DNA of 6,052 bases from Oscillospiraceae bacterium (GCA_902803365.1 CADCPU010000347.1:1-6052), one strand, 5' to 3'; shown: positions 1 to 6,052, counted from the stretch's first letter. Numbers and translations: made by a program. Notes: generated from the sequence alone by a model not told the origin.

Positions 1-15
1 AAAAAGGAGGGTCCT

Positions 16-132
16 ATGCATACGGTAATCGTCAGATTCTCAGCTAAGGAAATGTGCGCACCTGTCACCGTGAACAGGCTCTTGAAGGCTGTCCGCAACG
101 ACCCTCGCATCCAAGCTTCTGGCCGAACCTGA
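16..132 (+). CDS. Small 38-aa ORF with strong RBS; probable displaced 5' end of the EEP gene
   Basis: The ATG at 16 follows AGGAGG (5-10) with a 5-nt spacer, the best translation start in the left part of the window. The frame runs 38 codons to a TGA at 130-132. Its product begins MHTVIVRFSAKE, which looks like a genuine N-terminus with a beta strand followed by a charged turn. By contrast, the overlapping frame that leads into the EEP domain gives a Cys/His/Pro/Gln-rich stretch over the same bases, typical of out-of-frame translation. I infer that these codons were, or are, the start of the downstream gene, joined by a -1 shift somewhere between about 48 and 132. The alternative is an independent small leader peptide. 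The function is not recognised. The promoter would lie left of the window. Confidence 0.4.
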   Translation: MHTVIVRFSAKEMCAPVTVNRLLKAVRNDPRIQASGRT

Positions 133-1040
133 TCAAGGACAAGAGCATAAGTTGCGGAAAACGAGCCGGTGTAAAACTCGACCAGGAAAATCTCGATTAT
201 CTGCGATCCCTCAAACGCACGATCAGGCAGACGTTTGGAATATTCGTCTCATACTCACTACTTATCTGCGCACTTGTCAGGCTTTATAAGAAACCGCAGG
301 AACAACCGCTGATGAGCCTGAACGTAAAAGGCTACAAAGCCCTCAGGACAGACTTTCTGGCAAGACTTAAGGGAATTGCCAAGCAGATCAAGAGCACTCT
401 CCCTGAAATCGTCCTGCTGCAGGAATTCAGAGTCGGGGAAAACCAGGAGTTCCTGAACACACTAATGAAAGAAGTCGGAAGATTCTATAAGCCGATATAC
501 CCTGCCATATACCAGCAGAAAGATGATTACAACAATTGCATATGTATCATGTTGATCGGCAAAAACATTTCAAAAGCAGAAAGTTTGAGTTTGCGTCACG
601 ATAATGCAGGCTACAGGCTAAGATACAACTATGTGCGACTGAACAAAGATCGCATAATCCTCAATGCTTGGGCACCTCAGATGTATAACGCTCAACAGGA
701 TTGGATAAAGATGGCCGAAACAATGTGGAATGATATTCTTTGTGTCGCTCAGAAGCACTCGACCCAAAACGAGAGATTCTACCTGGCCGGTGACCTGAAT
801 GCATACGAGGGCAGCATGTTCGAAGACAAGATCATGAGATTGAACACACTTATGGTCGATACCAAAAACTATAATGACTGGAAAAGACCCACAGGACCTT
901 CAAACATCCTGGATTACTTCTTTGTAAACAGATCAGCCGCACACAAAAGCCTGGTCACTACATCGATATATGCACCTTCGATCAAACTGCTCGGACTTTC
1001 AGATCACGAAGCTCTCATCACTACAGTTCTCAAACCATAA
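54..1040 (+). CDS. Endonuclease/exonuclease/phosphatase (EEP) family protein, uncertain or frameshifted 5' end
   Basis: This is a probable metal-dependent phosphoesterase or nuclease of the EEP (ExoIII/DNase I-like) superfamily; the substrate is unknown. Numbering is from the GTG at 54. Visible family motifs are SLNVKGY (88-94, with the first metal Asn at 90), PEIVLLQEF (117-125, catalytic Glu124), LNAWAPQ (203-209, the slot that holds NAYVP in Ape1-like enzymes), GDLN (246-249), LDYFFVN (286-292) and the terminal LSDHEA (315-320, Asp317/His318). All key positions are present. There is no signal peptide. The GTG start has no good RBS and a TAA lies in frame at 45-47. ATG312 (preceded by AGGAA with a 9-nt spacer) would give 242 aa, starting inside the first strand of the EEP fold. 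Residues 36-80 resemble a ribbon-helix-helix-like strand-helix-helix pattern, a weak call. Of 13 Arg codons after position 312, ten are AGA/AGG, unlike the CGN-rich neighbours, which hints at transfer. The gene is convergent to the 501-aa gene. Confidence 0.75.
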   Translation: MRTCHREQALEGCPQRPSHPSFWPNLIKDKSISCGKRAGVKLDQENLDYLRSLKRTIRQTFGIFVSYSLLICALVRLYKKPQEQPLMSLNVKGYKALRTDFLARLKGIAKQIKSTLPEIVLLQEFRVGENQEFLNTLMKEVGRFYKPIYPAIYQQKDDYNNCICIMLIGKNISKAESLSLRHDNAGYRLRYNYVRLNKDRIILNAWAPQMYNAQQDWIKMAETMWNDILCVAQKHSTQNERFYLAGDLNAYEGSMFEDKIMRLNTLMVDTKNYNDWKRPTGPSNILDYFFVNRSAAHKSLVTTSIYAPSIKLLGLSDHEALITTVLKP

Positions 1041-1041
1041 C

Positions 1042-1175
1042 ATCACCCAGCCCGCTTATTACCACAAAACAGATCCGGGTTCCGGGGTCAAGACCGACGT
1101 CGCTTCGCGATGCCGTAGGCAGTCTTGACACCCATTTCCCGGATCTGTATAAAAGTCACAAGCGGGCCGGGTGAT
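1042..1175. repeat. 134-nt nested imperfect palindrome (long structured hairpin)
   Basis: Four pairs of arms nest around one centre. The outer arms 1042-1057 and 1160-1175 pair over 16 positions with a single A/C mismatch at 1049/1168. A symmetric 12/12-nt internal loop follows. The second arms 1070-1079 (CAGATCCGGG) and 1138-1147 pair perfectly. A 4/4 internal loop follows. The third arms 1084-1094 and 1122-1133 pair GGG plus GTCAAGAC with a single bulged A at 1130. The apical part can form CGTCGC-TTC-GCGATG (1098-1112, one G-U) and a small GCC-GTA-GGC hairpin. It starts 2 bases after the EEP stop codon and ends 42 bases before the terminator stem. No T-run follows it, so it is not an ordinary terminator. 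It could be a structured 3' UTR RNA or a small palindromic mobile element; no target-site duplication was found. Confidence 0.85.
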
Positions 1176-1217
1176 AGCGGTGCTCGCGCAATCCACTTTT
1201 AACGTTTATACGCATTG

Positions 1218-1250
1218 GGGCACAGAATGATTACGCTGTGCCCTTTTATT
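1218..1250 (+). terminator. Rho-independent terminator of the EEP gene
   Basis: The perfect 8-bp stem GGGCACAG (1218-1225) pairs with CTGTGCCC (1236-1243) across a 10-nt loop, followed at once by TTTTATTT. The T-run is only on the plus-strand side, so it acts on rightward transcription. It lies 178 bases after the EEP stop, so the palindrome at 1042-1175 falls inside the transcript. Confidence 0.85.
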
Positions 1251-1260
1251 TGTACGTCCC

Positions 1261-1353
1261 AGGTTGTAATATCTCAGCACGCTATGCGGAACCTGTAACA
1301 TAAGGTTGTAAAGCTTGGAGTGGCAAGACATTAATTACAACCAAAGGTTATAC
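1261..1353. repeat. Iterated AGGTTGTAA motif, three copies at 42-nt spacing plus one inverted copy
   Basis: AGGTTGTAA occurs at 1261-1269 and 1303-1311, and a variant AGGTTATAC at 1345-1353. The three starts are exactly 42 nt apart, about four helical turns. The inverse TTACAACC lies at 1335-1342 and can pair with 1304-1311. Sequence between the copies does not match, so this is not a tandem duplication. It could be a protein binding array or chance; it lies between two opposing terminators. Confidence 0.45.
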
Positions 1354-1371
1354 TTACGGAAGAAATGCATG

Positions 1372-1394
1372 AAAAAGCACTGCAGAGGCAGTGC
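1372..1394 (-). terminator. Rho-independent terminator of the 501-aa gene
   Basis: Read on the minus strand, GCACTGC (1394-1388) pairs with GCAGTGC (1383-1377) around a 4-nt loop and is followed by five Ts (1376-1372). It begins 13 bases after the TGA stop of the 501-aa gene. Confidence 0.85.
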
Positions 1395-1407
1395 CGTCCA
1401 GAGCAAC

Positions 1408-2913
1408 TCAAAACGCGATATTAATAAGTTTCAGCGCGCTGGTCTTCCCCGTCCGCCAGTCGCTCGGCGTCTTGGAGAGGATGTCCGTGTACCTGCCGTC
1501 GCCATAGTACAGGATCTTGTAGTGCTTGCCATCCTCCTTGATCTCGAACCCGTAGGACTCCAGATCCTGCTTGAGCTTGGCGGGCATGCCATCATAAGCC
1601 TTCATCATGCGCTTGATCTCGTCAGCCTTGGTCTCGCTTAAGTGCTTATATTCGTTATTCGCGATGATGTCCTTGACCACGTCCTTGCGGCGGCTCTTGT
1701 CAGGCAGCGACTTGAGAGAATCGTCCAAGACTGCCAGGATCAGGTCCTTGATCTCGCCTTCGTAGAACTCATATTCGTCTCCGAATGTCAGGAGCGGCAG
1801 ATATCCGATGCTGTTGACCTTGTTCCTGAGGCCTTCGTTCTCCATCATCAGCGTCTCGTTTGCCTTGGTCAGAGCAGCGACCTGGCTCTTGAGGCTTTGG
1901 ATCTCTTCATCGACCAGAGCGATCAGCTCGTCCGCTTCTTCGCGCGCTTCCTTGACAGCCTCTTCCTTGATCCTCTTGGTCTCGTCGTCCAGCGTCTCCA
2001 TTATGCGGTTGTTCTTCTCTTCGAGCTGACGCTTGGCATTCTCCGCGGCAATGCGCGCATCACTCTGAGTCATGAACTTATCCATCAGGAGCGCGTTATT
2101 TACGCCCTGCCAGGTAAAGAGCGGATCGACCGTCTGCTCGTTACAATACTGCAGGATCTCCTGCACGACCTTGTTCATAAGGAACGGATCCTCGCCTTCG
2201 ACACGGCGGTACATCAGACGCTTGTGGCCAATAGTCTTTTTGGGATAGTAGATGCCGATCGCGCCCAGGTACTCGATCTTGCCGCACGCTTTCTTGATCG
2301 CCATATTGAGTTCCTTGCTGCTCTGCACAAGAACGTGCGCAACGCCCTTAAGTTTATAAGCAAGGAGCTTAACGTCGACCGGGTCCTCATCGTTCTCGGT
2401 CTTTGACACGAAGATCACAGGGTATCGGTATTCCTTTTTGCCCAGGACAGCGTCCGCGAGCATCTGGATATTATCCTCAGTGATATAGATCTGCTCACGC
2501 TTCCACGGGATGTCGCCGTCGGGCTTGAGGAGGCCTTTTTCGATAAGTGATGAGATTATATAAGGCGTCGAAAAAGCCGCATTCAGCATCAGCGCATCTT
2601 CCGAATAGCTTCGGTCGAGCCTGATCGCCATCTTCATGTTGCGGAAGTTCATCACGTAATCGGTGTCCCAGATGACGCCGTCCTTCTCGTGCTTTTCGTA
2701 GCGGACCGCGACAGTGCTTGCCTTGCCGTATTCTTCAGCAGCGAGCCAGAGATCGTCATTACCGATCTTCAGGCTCTTCTCGCCGTTCCAGACAAGGCCC
2801 GGGATCACATTTTCGGGGTATGGCGTATTACGGTTCCATTCGACCACGAGCTCCATAAAGGTCTCACGCGTCATCTTGTGATTGATCTCCAAGACAGTCG
2901 AAAACAGTATCAT
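1408..2913 (-). CDS. Uncharacterised 501-aa protein with coiled coil and HicA-like C-terminal segment
   Basis: I do not recognise a named family with a known function. Residues 1-160 form a globular Trp/Tyr-rich region (PGLVWNGE at 38-45, WDTDYVMNF at 82-90). Residues 163-238 alternate predicted strands and helices (YPVIFVS, GVAHVLVQ, GAIGIYYPKK). Residues about 284-368 are a strongly charged heptad-like coiled coil, suggesting oligomerisation. Residues about 440-501 (GFEIKEDGKHYKILYY, then LSKTPSDWRTGK) resemble the small RNA-binding fold of HicA-like proteins, but this is recognition by eye only. There is no signal peptide or membrane segment, so it should be cytoplasmic. The start at 2913 is supported by GGAGG 4 nt upstream; the next Met (residue 14) lacks a proper RBS. 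Codon use is CGN-rich like pheT. The gene has its own promoter and terminator and is not part of the pheST transcript. The architecture is compatible with accessory or defence-type proteins, but that is inference. Confidence 0.9.
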   Translation of the reverse strand: MILFSTVLEINHKMTRETFMELVVEWNRNTPYPENVIPGLVWNGEKSLKIGNDDLWLAAEEYGKASTVAVRYEKHEKDGVIWDTDYVMNFRNMKMAIRLDRSYSEDALMLNAAFSTPYIISSLIEKGLLKPDGDIPWKREQIYITEDNIQMLADAVLGKKEYRYPVIFVSKTENDEDPVDVKLLAYKLKGVAHVLVQSSKELNMAIKKACGKIEYLGAIGIYYPKKTIGHKRLMYRRVEGEDPFLMNKVVQEILQYCNEQTVDPLFTWQGVNNALLMDKFMTQSDARIAAENAKRQLEEKNNRIMETLDDETKRIKEEAVKEAREEADELIALVDEEIQSLKSQVAALTKANETLMMENEGLRNKVNSIGYLPLLTFGDEYEFYEGEIKDLILAVLDDSLKSLPDKSRRKDVVKDIIANNEYKHLSETKADEIKRMMKAYDGMPAKLKQDLESYGFEIKEDGKHYKILYYGDGRYTDILSKTPSDWRTGKTSALKLINIAF

Positions 2914-2958
2914 AAGCCCTCCGATCCTGTCCGCCTAAGCAGACAAAATGAGTAGATA

Positions 2959-2976
2959 CCTCAATTATAATTGAGG
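2959..2976. promoter_or_regulatory. Perfect 18-bp palindrome, candidate operator over the -10 box
   Basis: CCTCAATTATAATTGAGG is a perfect, gap-free inverted repeat of two 9-bp halves. The -10 hexamer TATAAT of the 501-aa gene promoter (minus strand, 2969-2964) lies inside it. A dimeric repressor bound here would block transcription. The regulator is not identified. It is not a typical Gram-positive LexA box (GAAC-N4-GTTC). As it is not followed by a T-run and lies upstream of a gene, it is unlikely to be a terminator. Confidence 0.6.
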
Positions 2977-2993
2977 AACGGAGTCACTTCCAA
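2964..2993 (-). promoter_or_regulatory. Sigma-70-type promoter of the 501-aa gene
   Basis: On the minus strand TTGGAA (2993-2988, four of six matches to TTGACA) is separated by 18 nt from a perfect TATAAT (2969-2964). Transcription would start near 2957, giving a leader of about 44 nt before the RBS-supported start codon at 2913. It lies just downstream of the pheT terminator, which fits independent expression. Confidence 0.65.
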
Positions 2994-3029
2994 TCTCACC
3001 GGCATATATTTACCGTATTTTTACAACAC

Positions 3030-3058
3030 GAAAAAAGCCGAGGCACAAAGCCCCGGCT
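3030..3058 (-). terminator. Rho-independent terminator of the pheST operon
   Basis: Minus-strand AGCCGGGGC (3058-3050) pairs with GCCTCGGCT (3044-3036) over nine positions with one C/A mismatch, around a 5-nt loop. Six Ts (3036-3031) follow, the first of them pairing at the stem base. It begins 26 bases after the pheT stop. Confidence 0.9.
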
Positions 3059-3084
3059 CGTGAATGCTTTTTCGAAAACTGAGA

Positions 3085-5502
3085 TTACGCACGGAGCGTG
3101 ATGCCGTACTTCTCGTTGAGGTTATTAAGGATCGTGTTAACGAATCCGTCGATGACCTCAGGCTTGAACTCCTCGTCCTTAGGCGTGAAGACAACGCTGA
3201 ACGCGAGGGACTTCTTGTTCTCGCCGAGCTGTGCGCCTTCGTAGATATCGAAGAGCTCGATCTTTGTGATGTACTCACAGGAAGCCTCGATCTCCTTCTC
3301 TACTGTCGCACATGTGATGTTCTTATCCATAACGAAGCAGAAATCGCGCTTCTCCTCGAGGAACTTCGGAAGCGGAATGAACTTGCGCTCCTTGCCGTAG
3401 TACTTGCTAAGAAGTCTCAAGTCGATCTCGGCAACATAAGCAGGAACACGCATGTCGAGCTCGTCGCAGATCTCGTAGAGGACCTGACCCAAGTAACCTA
3501 CTGTCTCGCCGTTGCAGATGACCTTTGCAGTTCTGCCCGGATGGAGGAATGTCTTCTCGTCCTTCTCGTAGTCGAACTTAATGTCGAGTGCGTCTGCGAT
3601 AACGGATACGAGACCCTTGAGGGAGTAGAAATCCTCGTCCTCACCGAAAACGCCGATACAGATCGTCTCGCGCTCGTCAGGGTATTCCGTGAGCGGGAGG
3701 CTCTTAGGGAGGAACTTGTTGCCGAGCTCGTAGATGCGGCCCGTGAGGATTCCTCTCTTCTGGTTTCTTGCCATTGCAGCGATCATCTGCGGAGCAAGTG
3801 TCGTTCTCATGAGAGAAAGATCGATATTGATCGGATTCATGATCTTGATCGCAAAGCGCTCAGGAGCGTCTTCAGGCAAACGGAGAAGATCGAAGTCAGA
3901 TGGCGAGAAGAAGGAATAGTGCACGCCTTCGTTAGCGCCTGCTGCACAGAGGGCATTCTTGATCTTGAGTTCGGAACGCTGCTTCAGGTTGTTACCGCCG
4001 CTCGTTACCTGAGCCGTAGGAATGAATGTAGGAACGATATGATCGTAGCCGTACATACGGATAACTTCCTCAGCAACATCCTGGTAGGACTCCATATCTA
4101 CGCGGTAGCCCGGGATAGCGATCGTGAGCTCGTCGCCGCTCAGCTCAGGTGCGAAGTTCAAGTTCGTGAGGATACGTACGATGTCCTCGTCAGGTACCGT
4201 GATACCGAGAACGCCGTTGACCTGCTTAACGCTTACTGTCATCTTGCGAGGCTCAACAGAGTTGCCTGTGTTGATATCGAAAGAAGTCTTGCTTACCTTA
4301 CCGCATCCGAGTTCTTCCATGAGGTGGAGAGCACGCTTCATAGCCATTACAGTCGTGTACTCGTCAACGCCCTTGGAGAAGCGCATGCTGGAATCGGAAA
4401 CCTGACCGAGAGCCTTGGAGCTCTTACGGATATTGTCGTGAGCAAACTTAGCTGCCTCGAACATAACTGCGGATGTGGTATCGCGGATCTCGGAATTGAG
4501 GCCGCCCATGATACCTGCAAGAGCTACAGGCTTCTTGCCGTCGCAGATAACGAGATTTTCTGTTGTAAGAGCGAACTCCTTCTCGTCGAGCGTGACGATC
4601 TTTTCGCCTTCGCCTGCGCGACGAACATGGATCTCATCACCTTCAAGGTAAGAGAAATCGAACGCGTGCATAGGCTGGCCGAGTTCCTTGAGAACGTAGT
4701 TTGTGATATCGACTACGTTGGAGATAGCTGAGCATCCGACGAGCGCGAGACGACGCTTCATCCATGCAGGAGACTCTGCGATCTTAACGTCAGATACATA
4801 GTGACCGATATATCTCGGGCAGAGGTCAGGAGCGGATACCTTGATGTCGAACGGAACAGTAACGTCTGTCTCCGTGTAATCGAGAGCAGGCTCCTTGATC
4901 GGCTTTCCGAGGACTGCTGCAACTTCTCTGGCGATTCCGAAAATGCTCTGGCAATCAGGACGGTTTGCTGTGATCGAAACATCGAAGATATAATCGTCGA
5001 GTCCGAGGATCGGCTTAACGTCTGCGCCCGGAACACTGTCCTCAGGCAATACGAGAAGTCCGTTATAGCCTGCACCCGGGAACATATCCTCTGTAACACC
5101 GATCTCAACACCGGAGCAGAGCATACCAAATGAATCGTAACCTCTGAGCTTGCCCTGACCGATAGTCATGACACCTTCAACTGTTACGTGATCTTTTGCT
5201 GTTGCATAAACCTGAGCGCCGATAAGAGCGAGCGGATACTTACCGCCTGCCTTTACGTTATCAGCACCGCAGCAGATCTGGAGAACGCCGTTTTCGCCCG
5301 CGTCAACTGTGCAAAGATGGAGGTGTGTGCCTTCGATACCTTCGCATGTCTTGACCTCACCTACTACGACCTTGCTGATGTCGCGTCCGAGCTGGTACTT
5401 CTCCTCTACCTCGAAACCGCAACTGAAGAGCTTATCTTCGAGCTCGTCCGGGGTAACATCAATATCTACATAATCTTTAAGCCAACTTAATGGTACTAAC
5501 AT
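3085..5502 (-). CDS. pheT: Phenylalanyl-tRNA synthetase beta subunit
   Basis: This is the beta subunit of the cytoplasmic alpha2beta2 enzyme that charges tRNA-Phe with phenylalanine. The beta chain binds tRNA and hydrolyses mischarged Tyr-tRNA-Phe. The 805 residues match the usual bacterial length of about 800, and all domains are in order. The N-terminal start is MLVPLSWLKDYV. The EMAP-like tRNA-binding OB domain is at about 39-152 (VVVGEV, QICCGADNV, KLRGYDSFGMLCS). It is followed by FDVSITANRPDC (173-184) and the B3/B4 editing domain at about 212-385 (VDITNYVLKELGQPMHAFD, ALAGIMGGLNSE, FEAAKF with Glu349). The B5 domain is at about 415-478 (GYRVDMESYQDVAEEVIRMYGYD at its end). The catalytic-core-like domain is at about 490-690 (MNPINIDLSLMRTTL) and the ferredoxin-fold anticodon-binding domain at about 710-803. 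The RBS AGGAGG (5516-5511) lies 8 nt before the ATG. It is 18 nt downstream of pheS and followed by a terminator. No anomaly was seen. Confidence 0.98.
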   Translation of the reverse strand: MLVPLSWLKDYVDIDVTPDELEDKLFSCGFEVEEKYQLGRDISKVVVGEVKTCEGIEGTHLHLCTVDAGENGVLQICCGADNVKAGGKYPLALIGAQVYATAKDHVTVEGVMTIGQGKLRGYDSFGMLCSGVEIGVTEDMFPGAGYNGLLVLPEDSVPGADVKPILGLDDYIFDVSITANRPDCQSIFGIAREVAAVLGKPIKEPALDYTETDVTVPFDIKVSAPDLCPRYIGHYVSDVKIAESPAWMKRRLALVGCSAISNVVDITNYVLKELGQPMHAFDFSYLEGDEIHVRRAGEGEKIVTLDEKEFALTTENLVICDGKKPVALAGIMGGLNSEIRDTTSAVMFEAAKFAHDNIRKSSKALGQVSDSSMRFSKGVDEYTTVMAMKRALHLMEELGCGKVSKTSFDINTGNSVEPRKMTVSVKQVNGVLGITVPDEDIVRILTNLNFAPELSGDELTIAIPGYRVDMESYQDVAEEVIRMYGYDHIVPTFIPTAQVTSGGNNLKQRSELKIKNALCAAGANEGVHYSFFSPSDFDLLRLPEDAPERFAIKIMNPINIDLSLMRTTLAPQMIAAMARNQKRGILTGRIYELGNKFLPKSLPLTEYPDERETICIGVFGEDEDFYSLKGLVSVIADALDIKFDYEKDEKTFLHPGRTAKVICNGETVGYLGQVLYEICDELDMRVPAYVAEIDLRLLSKYYGKERKFIPLPKFLEEKRDFCFVMDKNITCATVEKEIEASCEYITKIELFDIYEGAQLGENKKSLAFSVVFTPKDEEFKPEVIDGFVNTILNNLNEKYGITLRA

Positions 5503-5520
5503 TATCCTTGCCTCCTATCC

Positions 5521-6052
5521 TTAGTCATCGATCTGTCCGAGTACGCGCATATCTGATTCGAACAACATCTTGATGTTGTTGATGCCGTACTTGAGCATGG
5601 CGATACGATCGATACCGATACCGAAAGCCAAGCCGCTGTATACATTACTGTCGATTCCGCAGCCGTCGAGTACCTTCTTGTTAACTACACCTGCACCGAG
5701 GACCTCGATCCAACCTGTGCCCTTACAGAGCTTGCAGCCCTTACCGCCGCACTGGAAGCAGCTTACGTCGACCTCAACTGAAGGCTCAGTGAATGGGAAG
5801 TAAGAAGGACGAAGACGTGTCCTTGTCTCCTCACCGAAGATCTTCTTTACGAAAACATCGAGCATACCCTGAAGGTCACAGAGTGTCATGCCCTTATCTA
5901 CACCGAGTCCCTCCATCTGGGAGAACATCGGTGAATGCGTAGCATCATCATCAGAACGGAAAACCTTACCCGGTGAGATGATCTTGATAGGCGGCTGCTG
6001 TGATTCCATAACGTGGATCTGACCTGCGGACGTCTGTGTTCTCAAAAGGAAC
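5521..6052 (-). CDS. pheS: Phenylalanyl-tRNA synthetase alpha subunit, C-terminal part (5' end outside window)
   Basis: The last 176 residues of the catalytic alpha subunit are present. The frame is open to the window edge, reading [16 protein letters not shown], the standard internal motif. A start at the TTG codon at 6043-6045 would therefore be wrong. The class II motif 2 region is [21 protein letters not shown] and the motif 3 region is [18 protein letters not shown], with the Ala of AFG that lines the phenylalanine pocket retained. Between them lies a Cys4 cluster, [12 protein letters not shown] (C-x2-C-x4-C-x2-C), in the EVDVSC...[10 protein letters not shown] segment. The cluster occurs in many Firmicute PheS proteins and probably binds zinc. 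It is co-transcribed with pheT, 18 nt downstream. Any T-box or promoter control would lie upstream, beyond the right edge. Confidence 0.97.
   Translation of the reverse strand, partial: FLLRTQTSAGQIHVMESQQPPIKIISPGKVFRSDDDATHSPMFSQMEGLGVDKGMTLCDLQGMLDVFVKKIFGEETRTRLRPSYFPFTEPSVEVDVSCFQCGGKGCKLCKGTGWIEVLGAGVVNKKVLDGCGIDSNVYSGLAFGIGIDRIAMLKYGINNIKMLFESDMRVLGQIDD

Larger units (their letters stand above)
1041..1407. other. Gene-free stretch between convergent genes
   Basis: I see no credible coding sequence here. From left to right the region holds a nested 134-nt palindrome (1042-1175), a plus-strand intrinsic terminator (1218-1250), a 9-bp motif at 42-nt spacing (1261-1353) and a minus-strand intrinsic terminator (1372-1394). 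Each is listed separately. The 27 bases from 1176 to 1202 show nothing clear apart from a very short GCG/CGC inverted repeat. No convincing promoter was found on either strand, so the palindrome is most likely transcribed as the 3' untranslated region of the EEP gene. Confidence 0.8.

Noticed and set aside
1042..1175. Retron msr-msd region or integron attC site
   Set aside because: No reverse transcriptase or integrase is in the window. The expected branching G and a1/a2 layout could not be identified, and the arms lack the attC RYYYAAC/GTTRRRY core sites.
1042..1175. Palindrome as a conventional terminator
   Set aside because: No T-run follows either side, and a good terminator is present at 1218-1250.
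1315..2406. Plus-strand open frames of 108 and 254 codons (1315-1641 and 1642-2406) antisense to the 501-aa gene
   Set aside because: They are mirror frames of the codon bias. The minus-strand gene has an RBS, promoter and terminator, while these have none.
3064..4731. Long 555-codon open frame on the plus strand inside pheT
   Set aside because: It is fully antisense to an unmistakable pheT, has no RBS, and its Glu/Leu/Val/Asp-rich product is what the reverse complement of biased codons gives.
6043..6045. TTG as the start codon of a short pheS
   Set aside because: The frame stays open to the edge, and the sequence there matches the internal LLRT motif of PheS, so the gene is cut by the window.
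1..6052. CRISPR array, tRNA, rRNA or insertion sequence
   Set aside because: No regularly spaced direct repeats of CRISPR length, no cloverleaf, and no transposase frame or terminal inverted repeats were seen.

Overview
The window looks like chromosomal DNA from a low- to mid-GC anaerobic Firmicute (Clostridia-like). The evidence is strong AGGAGG-type ribosome binding sites, a pheS-pheT operon with a Cys4 motif in PheS, and simple hairpin-plus-T-run terminators. I cannot assign a genus from the sequence alone.

Layout from left to right. (1) Positions 1-1040, plus strand: a gene for an endonuclease/exonuclease/phosphatase (EEP) superfamily protein. Its catalytic motifs are intact, but its 5' end is confused. 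A strong ribosome binding site and ATG at 16 open a 38-codon frame that stops at 132. The frame that continues into the EEP domain has only a weak GTG at 54 or an internal ATG at 312. The region reads like one gene broken, or switched, by a -1 frameshift. (2) Positions 1041-1407: a gene-free stretch between convergent genes. It holds a 134-nt nested imperfect palindrome directly after the EEP stop codon, then a plus-strand terminator, then a 9-bp motif repeated three times at exactly 42-nt intervals, then the minus-strand terminator of the next gene. (3) Positions 1408-2913, minus strand: a 501-aa protein of unknown function. It has an N-terminal globular region, an alpha/beta-looking middle part, a coiled coil, and a C-terminal segment resembling a HicA-like fold. 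It has its own promoter, whose -10 box lies inside a perfect 18-bp palindrome. (4) Positions 3030-6052, minus strand: pheT (complete) and pheS (C-terminal 176 residues; its start lies beyond the right edge). These encode the beta and alpha subunits of phenylalanyl-tRNA synthetase and end at a strong terminator.

pheS and pheT form one translation unit with an 18-nt gap, and their products assemble as an alpha2beta2 enzyme. The 501-aa gene lies downstream on the same strand but is insulated by the pheT terminator and its own promoter. The EEP gene is convergent to both. It differs in composition: about 38-40% GC in two hand-counted 60-base lines, against 53% in one line of the 501-aa gene, with Arg codons mostly AGA/AGG. 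This suggests that the left part of the window is accessory DNA next to a housekeeping operon. The best candidates for something undescribed are the 134-nt palindrome in the EEP 3' region, the disrupted EEP start, and the 501-aa protein with its palindromic promoter.
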